DNA from: Fervidobacterium_A thailandense
Lineage (GTDB): Bacteria > Thermotogota > Thermotogae > Thermotogales > Fervidobacteriaceae
Length of the DNA: 64,000 bases
Assembly: GCF_041505935.1 (NCBI RefSeq)
Contig: NZ_CP140110.1
Strand: one strand, 5' to 3'
Below are positions 8,997 through 16,076 of the stretch, piece after piece (position 1 is the first letter of the stretch; each line of letters starts with the position of its first letter). A program made the position numbers and the translations under genes. The notes beneath the pieces were generated by a model, which saw only the letters and a list, made by a program, of their open reading frames with translations, did no database searches and was not told the DNA's origin.

Positions 8997-9563
8997 ATGA
9001 ATTTGAGAAACAATCGAAGATTGCTGACGTATATTCTCCTGGTTCTTTTGGTTGTATGGATAGGTGTGATTTTCTTCTTCTCGTCCGAAACTCCAGAACG
9101 GTCGGCCCAGCGTTCGGGGTACGTCTACAGACTTTTGAGGAAATTGAACGCTGTGCTCGATTTTTCGCGTACCGAGGCGTTCCGAAAAGTCGTGACGGTA
9201 TTCAAGAGGTTATTCATCGGAACGGCAGGGGCAGGCCCTGATGAGTTCATTCGAAGTAGCGCACATTTCGGATTTTACGCTATCTTCGGCTTTGTTACCG
9301 CACTCTTTTTTTGGTTGTTGAAGCGGGACGTCCTGGTCTCGTTTCTCCTGGGAGTTTCCCTACCATCCGTTGTGGCTATTCTGGATGAGTACAACCAAGC
9401 CTTCCACCGTCGACAGTCCACGGTTGTGGACGCGTTCGTGGACCTGATGGGAACCATTTCCGGAACCATCTTGGCGCATCTGTTGTTGTTGGTGGTATCG
9501 CTCATAGTTCGGTTGAGAAAACGAAAAGAACGTGACGAACGTCTCAGAAGTATTCAACGATGA
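8997..9563 (+). CDS. VanZ-like membrane protein
   Basis: 188 residues. It has an N-terminal membrane segment (about residues 9-28) ending in FFFSSETPERS, which resembles the start signature of the VanZ-like family, then a polar stretch and about three further membrane segments (residues 80-155), including the conserved-looking DEYNQAFHRRQSTVVDAFVDLMGT. VanZ-like proteins are inner-membrane proteins of largely unknown function; VanZ itself gives low-level teicoplanin resistance. GGAGG lies only 3 bases before ATG 8997, so TTG 9003 is an alternative start. The 3' end overlaps the convergent phosphatase gene by 20 bases. Confidence 0.8.
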   Translation: MNLRNNRRLLTYILLVLLVVWIGVIFFFSSETPERSAQRSGYVYRLLRKLNAVLDFSRTEAFRKVVTVFKRLFIGTAGAGPDEFIRSSAHFGFYAIFGFVTALFFWLLKRDVLVSFLLGVSLPSVVAILDEYNQAFHRRQSTVVDAFVDLMGTISGTILAHLLLLVVSLIVRLRKRKERDERLRSIQR

Positions 9564-10683
9564 CTATCTTCCCGCGTTCTTGGAGGATCTTTTCGATATC
9601 CCGGATTAGGCGGAATTTCAGCGAGATATCGTGGGCAAAAAGAGGATTCTGGTGGGCCGGGTTAATCGCCCTTCCCACCAAGAAGTGAACCACGTCGGCT
9701 TCTTCGAGCATGTCCACGAGCTTTTGTGCTCCGATACCCAGCTCGGTCGCCTGCCCCTCGAAGTACCTGAACACCTGAGTGAGGGTAATTATACCTTCCG
9801 TTACCAGGTCCACGCCCTCCATGTAACCGATCGGTGGTGAGATTTCAGATATACTTGAGAAGTCGATCTCCACCTTCTTTCCCGTTATTCTCTCCACTAT
9901 TTGGCTCGTCGTACCTCCGCAGATGACACGTTTTCCCGGGCTGCTGAAGAGTTTTTCGACAACTATCTTGTCGTGTTCTTTGCGCTCGGGTGGTCCCACC
10001 ATGACGGTGAGGAATCTCTGCTTGCGGACCTTGATAGCGCAGAACGTGGCATCATCACCTTTGGTTCCGTGGTCCAGGAGTGTTGCAAGACGCACAAGGT
10101 GGTTCACAATGCTGGGAAGATCAACACGGTTAATGAGTAGGTTCGTGAGTTCCTTCTTAACATTCTCTTCACCAAATCCGAACGGAAACCGTTTCGTGCC
10201 CATGCCGGCTTGAACGATTCCATCGGTCATCATGAAGATTACATCTTCCTCGCGTACCTCGAACCTCGTTTCGAATATCTTCCTTCCCTCGACAAGGTCC
10301 AAGGTTTTCGGAAGTTCCAGAAACTTCCCATCCCTGTAAACGAGGACCTGTGGTGTATCGTATTCGTAGATGATACATTCTTTCGATACGTGGTTAACGT
10401 AACAGGTGGCGAGTGTCGCATAACTTATCCCGCGTACTTTGCACGTTGGGAGGGTTGAGATAACGGAGCGGAAGACTTCGGAGATGGGTATCCCGTCGAA
10501 GACCATGCGCGTTGCGATCGATGCGGTCAGCGTGCTGAGGATACTGGCCTTGATACCACTTCCAAGGCCGTCGGAAACGCTGACCACCGTTTTTTCCTGA
10601 CTTCTTTTGAACTTGACCGTATCCCCACAGACGTTCTCACCAGGTTTGTTTTTTTGTGCTACGTGGATCTCACACGTTAGCAT
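9544..10683 (-). CDS. SpoIIE-type serine phosphatase with a second C-terminal domain
   Basis: About 379 residues. The N-terminal half is a PP2C/SpoIIE-like phosphatase domain with metal-binding motifs VSVSDGLGSGIKAS and FMMTDGIVQAG; such enzymes dephosphorylate Ser/Thr on partner proteins in switch systems. The C-terminal half (from about residue 205) is a distinct alpha/beta domain with CGGTTSQIVERI that I cannot name. I place the start at ATG 10683, preceded by GGTGATGAG; ATG 10689 or GTG 10692 are possible. It overlaps the end of the hydrogenase-like sensor gene by 14 bases, so the two are translationally coupled. This pairing is known near sensory [FeFe]-hydrogenase homologs; the target protein is unknown. 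Confidence 0.85.
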   Translation of the reverse strand: MLTCEIHVAQKNKPGENVCGDTVKFKRSQEKTVVSVSDGLGSGIKASILSTLTASIATRMVFDGIPISEVFRSVISTLPTCKVRGISYATLATCYVNHVSKECIIYEYDTPQVLVYRDGKFLELPKTLDLVEGRKIFETRFEVREEDVIFMMTDGIVQAGMGTKRFPFGFGEENVKKELTNLLINRVDLPSIVNHLVRLATLLDHGTKGDDATFCAIKVRKQRFLTVMVGPPERKEHDKIVVEKLFSSPGKRVICGGTTSQIVERITGKKVEIDFSSISEISPPIGYMEGVDLVTEGIITLTQVFRYFEGQATELGIGAQKLVDMLEEADVVHFLVGRAINPAHQNPLFAHDISLKFRLIRDIEKILQERGKIVIVEYF

Positions 10684-12400
10684 TCTCATCACCGATCATG
10701 TACTTTTTGAATTCCATAAAGTGCGCTTTTGTTTCGGCGATGGACTCGCCCAGCAGACTGGCAATATCTTGTGCGAGCTTCATCTGGTTGTTCAGTACCT
10801 CTTCGATCTTTTCGACGGTCTTACGTTTGAGTTCGTCCATCTGTTCTCGCTGAACGACGATGTCTGTTACATCGACGAAGAGTAGAACACTGCCACCGTC
10901 TTCGGGAAGGTCGAAGTACTTGGGATAGAAATAGTACTTTCGACCGTTGAGGAAGAGTTCATGAATCCTGTAAGGTTCGTTGCTCACTCTTTTGCATATG
11001 TTGAGCACCGTAGTTTCATCGTAACTACCGAAGAGCCTCTTGGCCGCCGGGTTGAGGTATATAACCTTCTCGTTACTGAAGATAACGATCGCGTTCGGCG
11101 TTTCGTCAACGACCTTGTTACCGAAGGAGGACACTTTTTCCACCAGGTACGCAAAGCACATATCCTTTTCAGCTTTACCGAGAGCCACGGCCCTGGCTTT
11201 ATCACGGCAAGTTTCGTAACCGCACGCGGTACAGTTCAGCTCCTTTGCCGGATGGACCTTTCCCATCTCCTGGAGGATTCTTGTTATCTCCACATCGGGA
11301 ACCTGCTTGGTCGCGCTCCTATCGGTGAAGGTACGACTCAACGCAAGTTTATAGTAAGCTGGATTAACCGTTCGTGTGCCGTCCTGATTAAGTTCCCCGA
11401 GAATCCTGTTCCACTTCCTTATGGCCTCTTTCCTCCCCAGAAGATTCCGTTCCTTTCGGATTGTGGGACCGTTCAAGCATCCACCAACACACGCGGAGGC
11501 CTCTACCAGAACGGTCCCCTGGATCTCCTTCGTGGAGGTTTCGAGGTTGCTCAAGAAATCGATAAGGTTGTTGATACCCTCGATGATCATGTGTGTAAAA
11601 AGATCCTGCTCCAATGTATGGATGATACCGCCGGAGGCTGGAAAATAGCGTGCCCGGTTCGGATACGGTGGATCCGGAAAGAATCGGTGGGATTGTTTTG
11701 GTGTGCCATTTTCGTATGACGTTCCAGGTGCACACGTATCATTGTCTTCTTCTTCTTCTTCTTCTTCTTTAGGATACTGAGCAAGAAACTCGTCGAGCTC
11801 TTCGAACGTGAGCACAACGTCGTAGTATCCTTTCAGTTCTTCTTTCTTAGCTACGCAAGGACTTACGAAGACCCTCGGGAGTTCGCCGAACCTGTATTCG
11901 AGAAACTTGGCATGTGCTATCGCCGGTGATACAACGGGTATGAGGTAGTCTATGTGCTTTGGAAAATATTGCTCAACGAGGTTGACAACTACGGGACACG
12001 ACGTTGTCAACAGAACCTTCTTGCCAGCGTTCAGGTACTTGAGGTACTCAAGACCAACAAACTCGGCTCCGATGGCGGTTTCTGAAACCGCGACGCAGCC
12101 CAACCTTCTTACCAACGATATCACCTTTGCGGGATCATCGTAATTTGCGAAGAACGATGGTGCTACTGAGAGGACGAAAGGTTTACCAACGAGTTCCTCA
12201 AATTCTTTCAAATTCTTCCTGTAAGTTTTCGCGTGTTGTGGACAGACGTTTATACACGTACCACACGCAATACACTCTTCCTCGACGACGAACGAGTGTT
12301 GCCCGTTGAACGCGATCGCCTTCACCGGACAGTTTCTCAGGCACTTGTAACAGTACTTACAGTTGGCCGGTACGGAGATGATAAGATTGCTTTCCTTCAT
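10670..12400 (-). CDS. Sensory [FeFe]-hydrogenase-like iron-sulfur protein with PAS domain
   Basis: About 576 residues from ATG 12400 (GGAGGG site). Order of domains: two [4Fe-4S] ferredoxin motifs (CKYCYKCLRNCP, CIACGTCINVCP); a hydrogenase-like H-domain with shortened cluster motifs TTSCP, SPCVAKKEEL and ACVGGCLNGP; a further cluster domain CTACGYETCRD...DMC; a C-terminal PAS domain (DETPNAIVIFSNEKVIYLNPAA) and a coiled-coil-like tail. The key Cys of the three H-cluster motifs are kept, but TSCCP is reduced to TSCP, as in sensory rather than catalytic hydrogenases. It likely senses H2 or redox state and signals to the phosphatase encoded next. A poly-Glu tract, encoded by TTC/GAA triplets near 11743-11769, sits between motifs 2 and 3. 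Confidence 0.88.
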   Translation of the reverse strand: MKESNLIISVPANCKYCYKCLRNCPVKAIAFNGQHSFVVEEECIACGTCINVCPQHAKTYRKNLKEFEELVGKPFVLSVAPSFFANYDDPAKVISLVRRLGCVAVSETAIGAEFVGLEYLKYLNAGKKVLLTTSCPVVVNLVEQYFPKHIDYLIPVVSPAIAHAKFLEYRFGELPRVFVSPCVAKKEELKGYYDVVLTFEELDEFLAQYPKEEEEEEEDNDTCAPGTSYENGTPKQSHRFFPDPPYPNRARYFPASGGIIHTLEQDLFTHMIIEGINNLIDFLSNLETSTKEIQGTVLVEASACVGGCLNGPTIRKERNLLGRKEAIRKWNRILGELNQDGTRTVNPAYYKLALSRTFTDRSATKQVPDVEITRILQEMGKVHPAKELNCTACGYETCRDKARAVALGKAEKDMCFAYLVEKVSSFGNKVVDETPNAIVIFSNEKVIYLNPAAKRLFGSYDETTVLNICKRVSNEPYRIHELFLNGRKYYFYPKYFDLPEDGGSVLLFVDVTDIVVQREQMDELKRKTVEKIEEVLNNQMKLAQDIASLLGESIAETKAHFMEFKKYMIGDENANV

Positions 12401-12423
12401 CGGATCGACCCTCCAGAAATTTG

Positions 12424-12696
12424 TCACTGAGTTTCATTGCCCGTAATCCTACGGATCTCCTTGAGCACCACTTCAGTTGCGTTCTCCGGCGTAAGCTTTG
12501 AAACGATTTTGCCGTTTATCTCGACGTTGATGCCTTTCGAACAGTTGTTCATACACAGCGAGCCAAGTAGTTCCACATCATCGCGACCTTCGAATAGCTC
12601 CCGCAGCTTTTTTACCACATCGTACGAGCCCTTCAGGTGACAGGAACTCCCCATGCATACTCTCACGATGAGTTTTTTCTCCGCCGAAGCCCACAT
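12424..12696 (-). CDS. Thioredoxin-like [2Fe-2S] ferredoxin (NuoE C-terminal type)
   Basis: 90 residues from ATG 12696 (preceded by GGGGGA); a GTG at 12717 would add seven residues. The cysteines follow the pattern VCMGSSCHLKGS...GSLCMNNCSKG, i.e. C-x4-C and C-x3-C, the [2Fe-2S] signature of NuoE/thioredoxin-like ferredoxins. It is the first gene of the operon with the hydrogenase-like sensor (24 bases downstream) and the phosphatase, so it probably exchanges electrons with the sensor or helps it read the NADH/ferredoxin pool. Small size means it acts as a subunit or carrier rather than an enzyme. Confidence 0.88.
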   Translation of the reverse strand: MWASAEKKLIVRVCMGSSCHLKGSYDVVKKLRELFEGRDDVELLGSLCMNNCSKGINVEINGKIVSKLTPENATEVVLKEIRRITGNETQ

Positions 12697-12779
12697 GCAA
12701 ATCCCCCGCCGTATCACTGCGCCCCCACTTGGTAAGTTGTTCCAGGGGTTTTACCGCAGTTTTCGATTTTTTCGTGATT

Positions 12780-12835
12780 TCGTGATAAATTTCACGATTC
12801 AGTTATATGATACATCTTTTTAATACCGTTGTCAA
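12780..12835 (-). promoter_or_regulatory. Promoter with Rex-like operator before the sensor operon
   Basis: Minus strand: TTGACA at 12835-12830, 17-base spacer, TATCAT at 12812-12807. Just downstream, around +3 to +20, lies a perfect dyad TCGTGA-TAAATT-TCACGA (12780-12797), with an extra direct copy TCGTGATT at 12772-12779. The dyad resembles the Rex (NADH-sensing repressor) operator form TTGTGA-N6-TCACAA with one change per half. Promoter is well supported; the identity of the binding protein is inferred. Confidence 0.65.
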
Positions 12836-12876
12836 TCGAGAAAATGTGCCCAGTTTTCGGAGTGATGAAAAAAATT

Positions 12877-12899
12877 ACGGTGCCCATGCTGGGCACCGT
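12877..12899 (-). terminator. Terminator of the hpf end of the long minus-strand operon
   Basis: Perfect 10-bp stem ACGGTGCCCA / TGGGCACCGT with a 3-base loop; on the minus strand it is followed by AATTTTTTTC. It lies 36 bases after the hpf stop. Confidence 0.85.
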
Positions 12900-12934
12900 G
12901 GTTTTTGGTGGTTTATCCTAATTTTTCCATCGGT

Positions 12935-13492
12935 TCACTCTTCGAACTCTATCAGTCCGTACTTCCCATTTTTACGGTAAAGCATGTTCAACTCACCGGT
13001 TTCCGCGTTTCTGAAGACGAAGAACGCGTGGTTCATGACCTCCATCTGCTCGAGTGCTTCCTCGAGGGAAACGGTTCTGAGGAAAACCCTTTTCACACTG
13101 TCGATCTGCTCGTACTCCTCGTCCTCGAGTGAGTACTTCGGTGTCAACTCCTCAGCCAATGCTTCGATGGTACCCTTCATGTTCGCTTTATGGTGGGATT
13201 TGTAATATTCTCTCTCCTTCTTTATTGCCTTCTCGAAGCTATCAGATGCGGCGTCGATCACGCCGTAAACGTCGTTGGCCTTTTCTTGGACAACTATATC
13301 CTTACCGTTAAAGTGCATCTGGAGTCTCAGGGTATAGTAAGGTCCGTCTTTATCAAACCTCGCCTCGATGTGCATTCCTTCACGACCGACGTAATCTTTA
13401 AGTGCCCTCCTCACCTTCTCGAGTTTTTCGTCAAGATAACTTTCAACCGTCTCCGATATTTCGAAACCTCGCGCGAACGTCCTGAGTTCCAT
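12935..13492 (-). CDS. hpf: Ribosome hibernation-promoting factor, long form
   Basis: 185 residues with a near-ideal ribosome-binding site GGAGGTGATC. Residues 1-100 form the S30AE/YfiA domain that binds the 30S decoding region, and the C-terminal part (about 125-185, ending YRKNGKYGLIEFEE) is the dimerisation domain that joins two 70S ribosomes into 100S particles. The two-domain length marks it as long HPF, made by bacteria without RMF. It is the last gene of the minus-strand run that begins with the ATP synthase, directly before a strong terminator, which would fit coupling of translation shutdown to energy state, though separate promoters cannot be excluded. Confidence 0.93.
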   Translation of the reverse strand: MELRTFARGFEISETVESYLDEKLEKVRRALKDYVGREGMHIEARFDKDGPYYTLRLQMHFNGKDIVVQEKANDVYGVIDAASDSFEKAIKKEREYYKSHHKANMKGTIEALAEELTPKYSLEDEEYEQIDSVKRVFLRTVSLEEALEQMEVMNHAFFVFRNAETGELNMLYRKNGKYGLIEFEE

Positions 13493-13496
13493 AGGA

Positions 13497-13982
13497 TCAC
13501 CTCCGTGAAATTTCCTCGTTTAGCTCGGTCACAAGCTCCATCGTGTAGAAAGACAGAGTGATGAGAAAATAACTGACGATCTTTTTTATCTCAACTGCCT
13601 TTTCTTCGAGCACAAATTGCCTCGCTGTTATCGTAAGTGCGATTAAGAGCGCGGTTGTGATCAAGAAGAGAAAAGGGACAAAATAGCTAAGAAATGCGAA
13701 GATCAGTGTAAACACCATGTATAGGTTCGCGAGGGCATACAACTTCTCGTCGCTCTGTTTAAACCACTTCGATATGACGATAACCAGTCCCGCAACACCG
13801 ATGAAGAACACCGTGTTCGCAACGCCCCCGAACACCTTCACAGCCACGTGATCGACGAAAAAGAAGGCGTTCGAAACGATGGACATGATGAACCCGAGTG
13901 AGAAGAGGATGGAGCTGAATACTATGAAATCCTTCGATGCGCGTTCTTCACTCAGTGAGTTGAGGTAATCCCTTATCATCAT
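13497..13982 (-). CDS. Small membrane protein of unknown function, about four membrane segments
   Basis: 161 residues. After a polar N-terminus (MIRDYLNSLSEERASKD), four to five hydrophobic segments are visible at roughly residues 22-42, 48-66, 82-120 (probably two) and 135-152. No motif links it to a known family. It is sandwiched between a DegV gene, whose stop directly abuts its ATG, and hpf four bases downstream, so it is certainly co-transcribed. I cannot assign a function. Confidence 0.7.
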   Translation of the reverse strand: MMIRDYLNSLSEERASKDFIVFSSILFSLGFIMSIVSNAFFFVDHVAVKVFGGVANTVFFIGVAGLVIVISKWFKQSDEKLYALANLYMVFTLIFAFLSYFVPFLFLITTALLIALTITARQFVLEEKAVEIKKIVSYFLITLSFYTMELVTELNEEISRR

Positions 13983-14822
13983 TTAGAACCCCCTTCCGAC
14001 GACGAGCCCGAACACTTCGGGACCCACGTGTGCCGTGATTGCCGGGCCAATACGCACTACCAAGTGGATCGTGAATCCTTCGACGAGTTTTTCAAGGTAC
14101 GGTTTCACACTCTCCACACCGTATCCTGCGATTACTATTGAATTTGTGAACTTCTCCATAAAGCTTTGGGAGAGTTTCCTCATTTTTTCCACGCAATTTT
14201 CCATCGTCCTGGCCGTGTCGAGTGATACCGTGTAACCTTCCTCATCGGTGGAGAGAATCGGCTTGATCTTCAAGAGTTTACCCAAAAGTGCCTTCGCCTT
14301 TCCGATTCGGCCACCTCTCTCGAGGTACTCCAGACTCGTTACACAAAAGATTAGCTGGCATTCCCTGACGAAGGTGTCAACCATCTCTTGATCAACGACC
14401 TTCCCGTTCTCCGCTTCGTGGATCGTTCGATAGAGAATGTACGTAGTTTTGACACTGGCACTCTTTGAATCGAACACACGCACGTTTTTAAGTTTGTACC
14501 TTTCCACACAGTTCCTTATCGCATCGTACGTGCCACTCAACTTGCTCGAAATCGTCACAACGTACACTGTCTCGTATTCCTTCGAGTATTTAAGTAATTT
14601 CTCCTCTATATCACTCTGAGACGGTTGACTCGTTCCCAGTTTCGCACCGGATTGGCAGTAGGAGTAGAACTCCTCATTTGTGATATCGACCTTGTCTTTA
14701 AACTCACGATCGTTGACGTACACGCGGAGTGGAATCACGTCCGTTGGAACGTTAAAGCCAACTTTTTCATCGTAATCGACAGAACTGTCGAATAGATAAA
14801 TCCGCGTACTTGAGCTTTTCAT
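13983..14822 (-). CDS. DegV family fatty-acid-binding protein (copy 1)
   Basis: 279 residues. DegV features: N-terminal DSSVDYDE, the KLGTSQPS motif near residue 62, SSKLSGTYDAIRN (lipid head-group binding), a conserved LEYLERGGRIGKAKALLG and a C-terminal HVGPEVFGLVVG. DegV/FakB proteins bind a fatty acid between two domains and, in Firmicutes, present it to the kinase FakA; no FakA is seen here. It is the second of two tandem copies, 70 bases after the other. Divergence between the copies suggests different lipid preference. Confidence 0.9.
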   Translation of the reverse strand: MKSSSTRIYLFDSSVDYDEKVGFNVPTDVIPLRVYVNDREFKDKVDITNEEFYSYCQSGAKLGTSQPSQSDIEEKLLKYSKEYETVYVVTISSKLSGTYDAIRNCVERYKLKNVRVFDSKSASVKTTYILYRTIHEAENGKVVDQEMVDTFVRECQLIFCVTSLEYLERGGRIGKAKALLGKLLKIKPILSTDEEGYTVSLDTARTMENCVEKMRKLSQSFMEKFTNSIVIAGYGVESVKPYLEKLVEGFTIHLVVRIGPAITAHVGPEVFGLVVGRGF

Positions 14823-14891
14823 CTAATCAACCTACTTTCAGTTCACTTATTAAAGTTTTAAGCTTCTTCCGGCGTCTTCTTACTTTGCGAC

Positions 14892-15713
14892 TTACTTTGC
14901 AACAACAATGCCGAATCCGTCGAGTCCTACGTGTGCCAACACCGCTGAACCTATCGGGAAGAACGTCGGTTTCACATCCAAAAAGCTGCCGATTTCGAAG
15001 ATGAATTCTTTGTACTCGTCGGTTCCAACGGCTGCGTAAAGTTTCACATTGCCGTTTTCACCCTTAAGGAATTCTTGAACTTTATCGAATATGAGTTCCA
15101 TAACCTTTGATTTTCCGAGAGCTTTGCCCACAAGCTCCACTTCGCCCGTCCTGGCTATCGTAAGTACGGGCTTAACGTGAAGGATTTTTCCTATTATCGA
15201 GACCAACTTACCGATGCGTCCACTCTTTTCGAGTCGTGAAATGTTGAAGACCGCGATGAGGAATAATGAATCATCCCTGTAAGATATTATATCATCTTCC
15301 TCCAAAACCTTGCCAGCCTTTATGTCCTCGATCATCCGTGCTAAGATGTAGGTGTTTTGAATGCTAATCGTTTTAGAATCGAAAACTACGATGTTCTCGT
15401 ACTTGCTCGCTATTGTGCCGAAAAGATTATAAGTCCCACTCAGGTGAGAGGAGACGGATAGTACGTACACACGATCGTACTCTTCGGAAAGCTTCTCAAA
15501 AAGCTCCTCAACGTCGTTTGGTGCCGGAAGCGATGTTTCGAGCATCCTTTCCTCTTTTATAGCTTGGATAATCTTATCCTGTATTTCAAGCTGGTCCTTG
15601 TACTCTTGACCGTCTATGTAGACCCTCACGGGCACGGAGAACACCGGAACGGATTCGTCCAACCAGCCGGGTAACGGTGTTGTACTGTCAACCACTATCG
15701 CGCTCTTTTTCAA
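14892..15713 (-). CDS. DegV family fatty-acid-binding protein (copy 2)
   Basis: 273 residues starting at TTG 15713 with GGGGTGAG upstream. It carries the same motif set as its neighbour: DSTTPLP, LETSLPAPND, VSSHLSGTYNLF, RLEKSGRIGKLVSIIG and a C-terminal HVGLDGFGIVV. It lies 38 bases after atpC with no terminator visible between, so it may be read from the ATP synthase operon. Its stop codon is part of a small tandem duplication (GCAAAGTAAG repeated 2 bases later near 14880-14900), so termination is backed by a second in-frame TAA. Confidence 0.9.
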   Translation of the reverse strand: MKKSAIVVDSTTPLPGWLDESVPVFSVPVRVYIDGQEYKDQLEIQDKIIQAIKEERMLETSLPAPNDVEELFEKLSEEYDRVYVLSVSSHLSGTYNLFGTIASKYENIVVFDSKTISIQNTYILARMIEDIKAGKVLEEDDIISYRDDSLFLIAVFNISRLEKSGRIGKLVSIIGKILHVKPVLTIARTGEVELVGKALGKSKVMELIFDKVQEFLKGENGNVKLYAAVGTDEYKEFIFEIGSFLDVKPTFFPIGSAVLAHVGLDGFGIVVAK

Positions 15714-15751
15714 AACGTCTCACCCCATCGCATTTGTTGGCCAACCGAACG

Positions 15752-16045
15752 TCACTGGGCCATGTTTCCGAGGTATCTGTGTGGGTCAAAATCCTCCGGT
15801 TTTCCCACTTCTTCAGTCAGGATCACAACGTTGCTCTTCCCATCGCAATGTAAAAAACCATCGACAACCCTGTAGGATTCTTCGGAATTTTCCAGCTTTA
15901 GCTTTACATCCGCCACCGCCAGCTTTGCGATAATGGGTGCTCGCCTGTCCAGAACTCCCATCTCACCGTCGACCGTTCTGAATACGAGGAACTTAACATC
16001 TTTGAAGTCCATGATCTTGGTTGGTGTTACAATTTTTACCCTCAT
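15752..16045 (-). CDS. atpC: ATP synthase F1 epsilon subunit (short form)
   Basis: 97 residues from ATG 16045, chosen for the GAGGTG site 5 bases upstream; ATG 16075 would add ten residues without a site. It matches the N-terminal beta-sandwich of epsilon (MRVKIVTPTKIMDF, VDGEMGVLDRRAPI, CDGKSNVVILTEEV). Most epsilon subunits are 130-140 residues with a C-terminal two-helix inhibitory domain; here that domain is missing or nearly so. Loss of it would remove the usual ATP-dependent epsilon inhibition. It is the last gene of the atp set. Confidence 0.88.
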   Translation of the reverse strand: MRVKIVTPTKIMDFKDVKFLVFRTVDGEMGVLDRRAPIIAKLAVADVKLKLENSEESYRVVDGFLHCDGKSNVVILTEEVGKPEDFDPHRYLGNMAQ

Positions 16046-16076
16046 CACCACGCACCTCTGTGCCCAGTTTACCATT

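Noticed and set aside
10961..11719. 252-codon plus-strand frame opposite the hydrogenase-like sensor gene
   Set aside because: Antisense shadow with no ribosome-binding site; the minus-strand gene carries all motifs.
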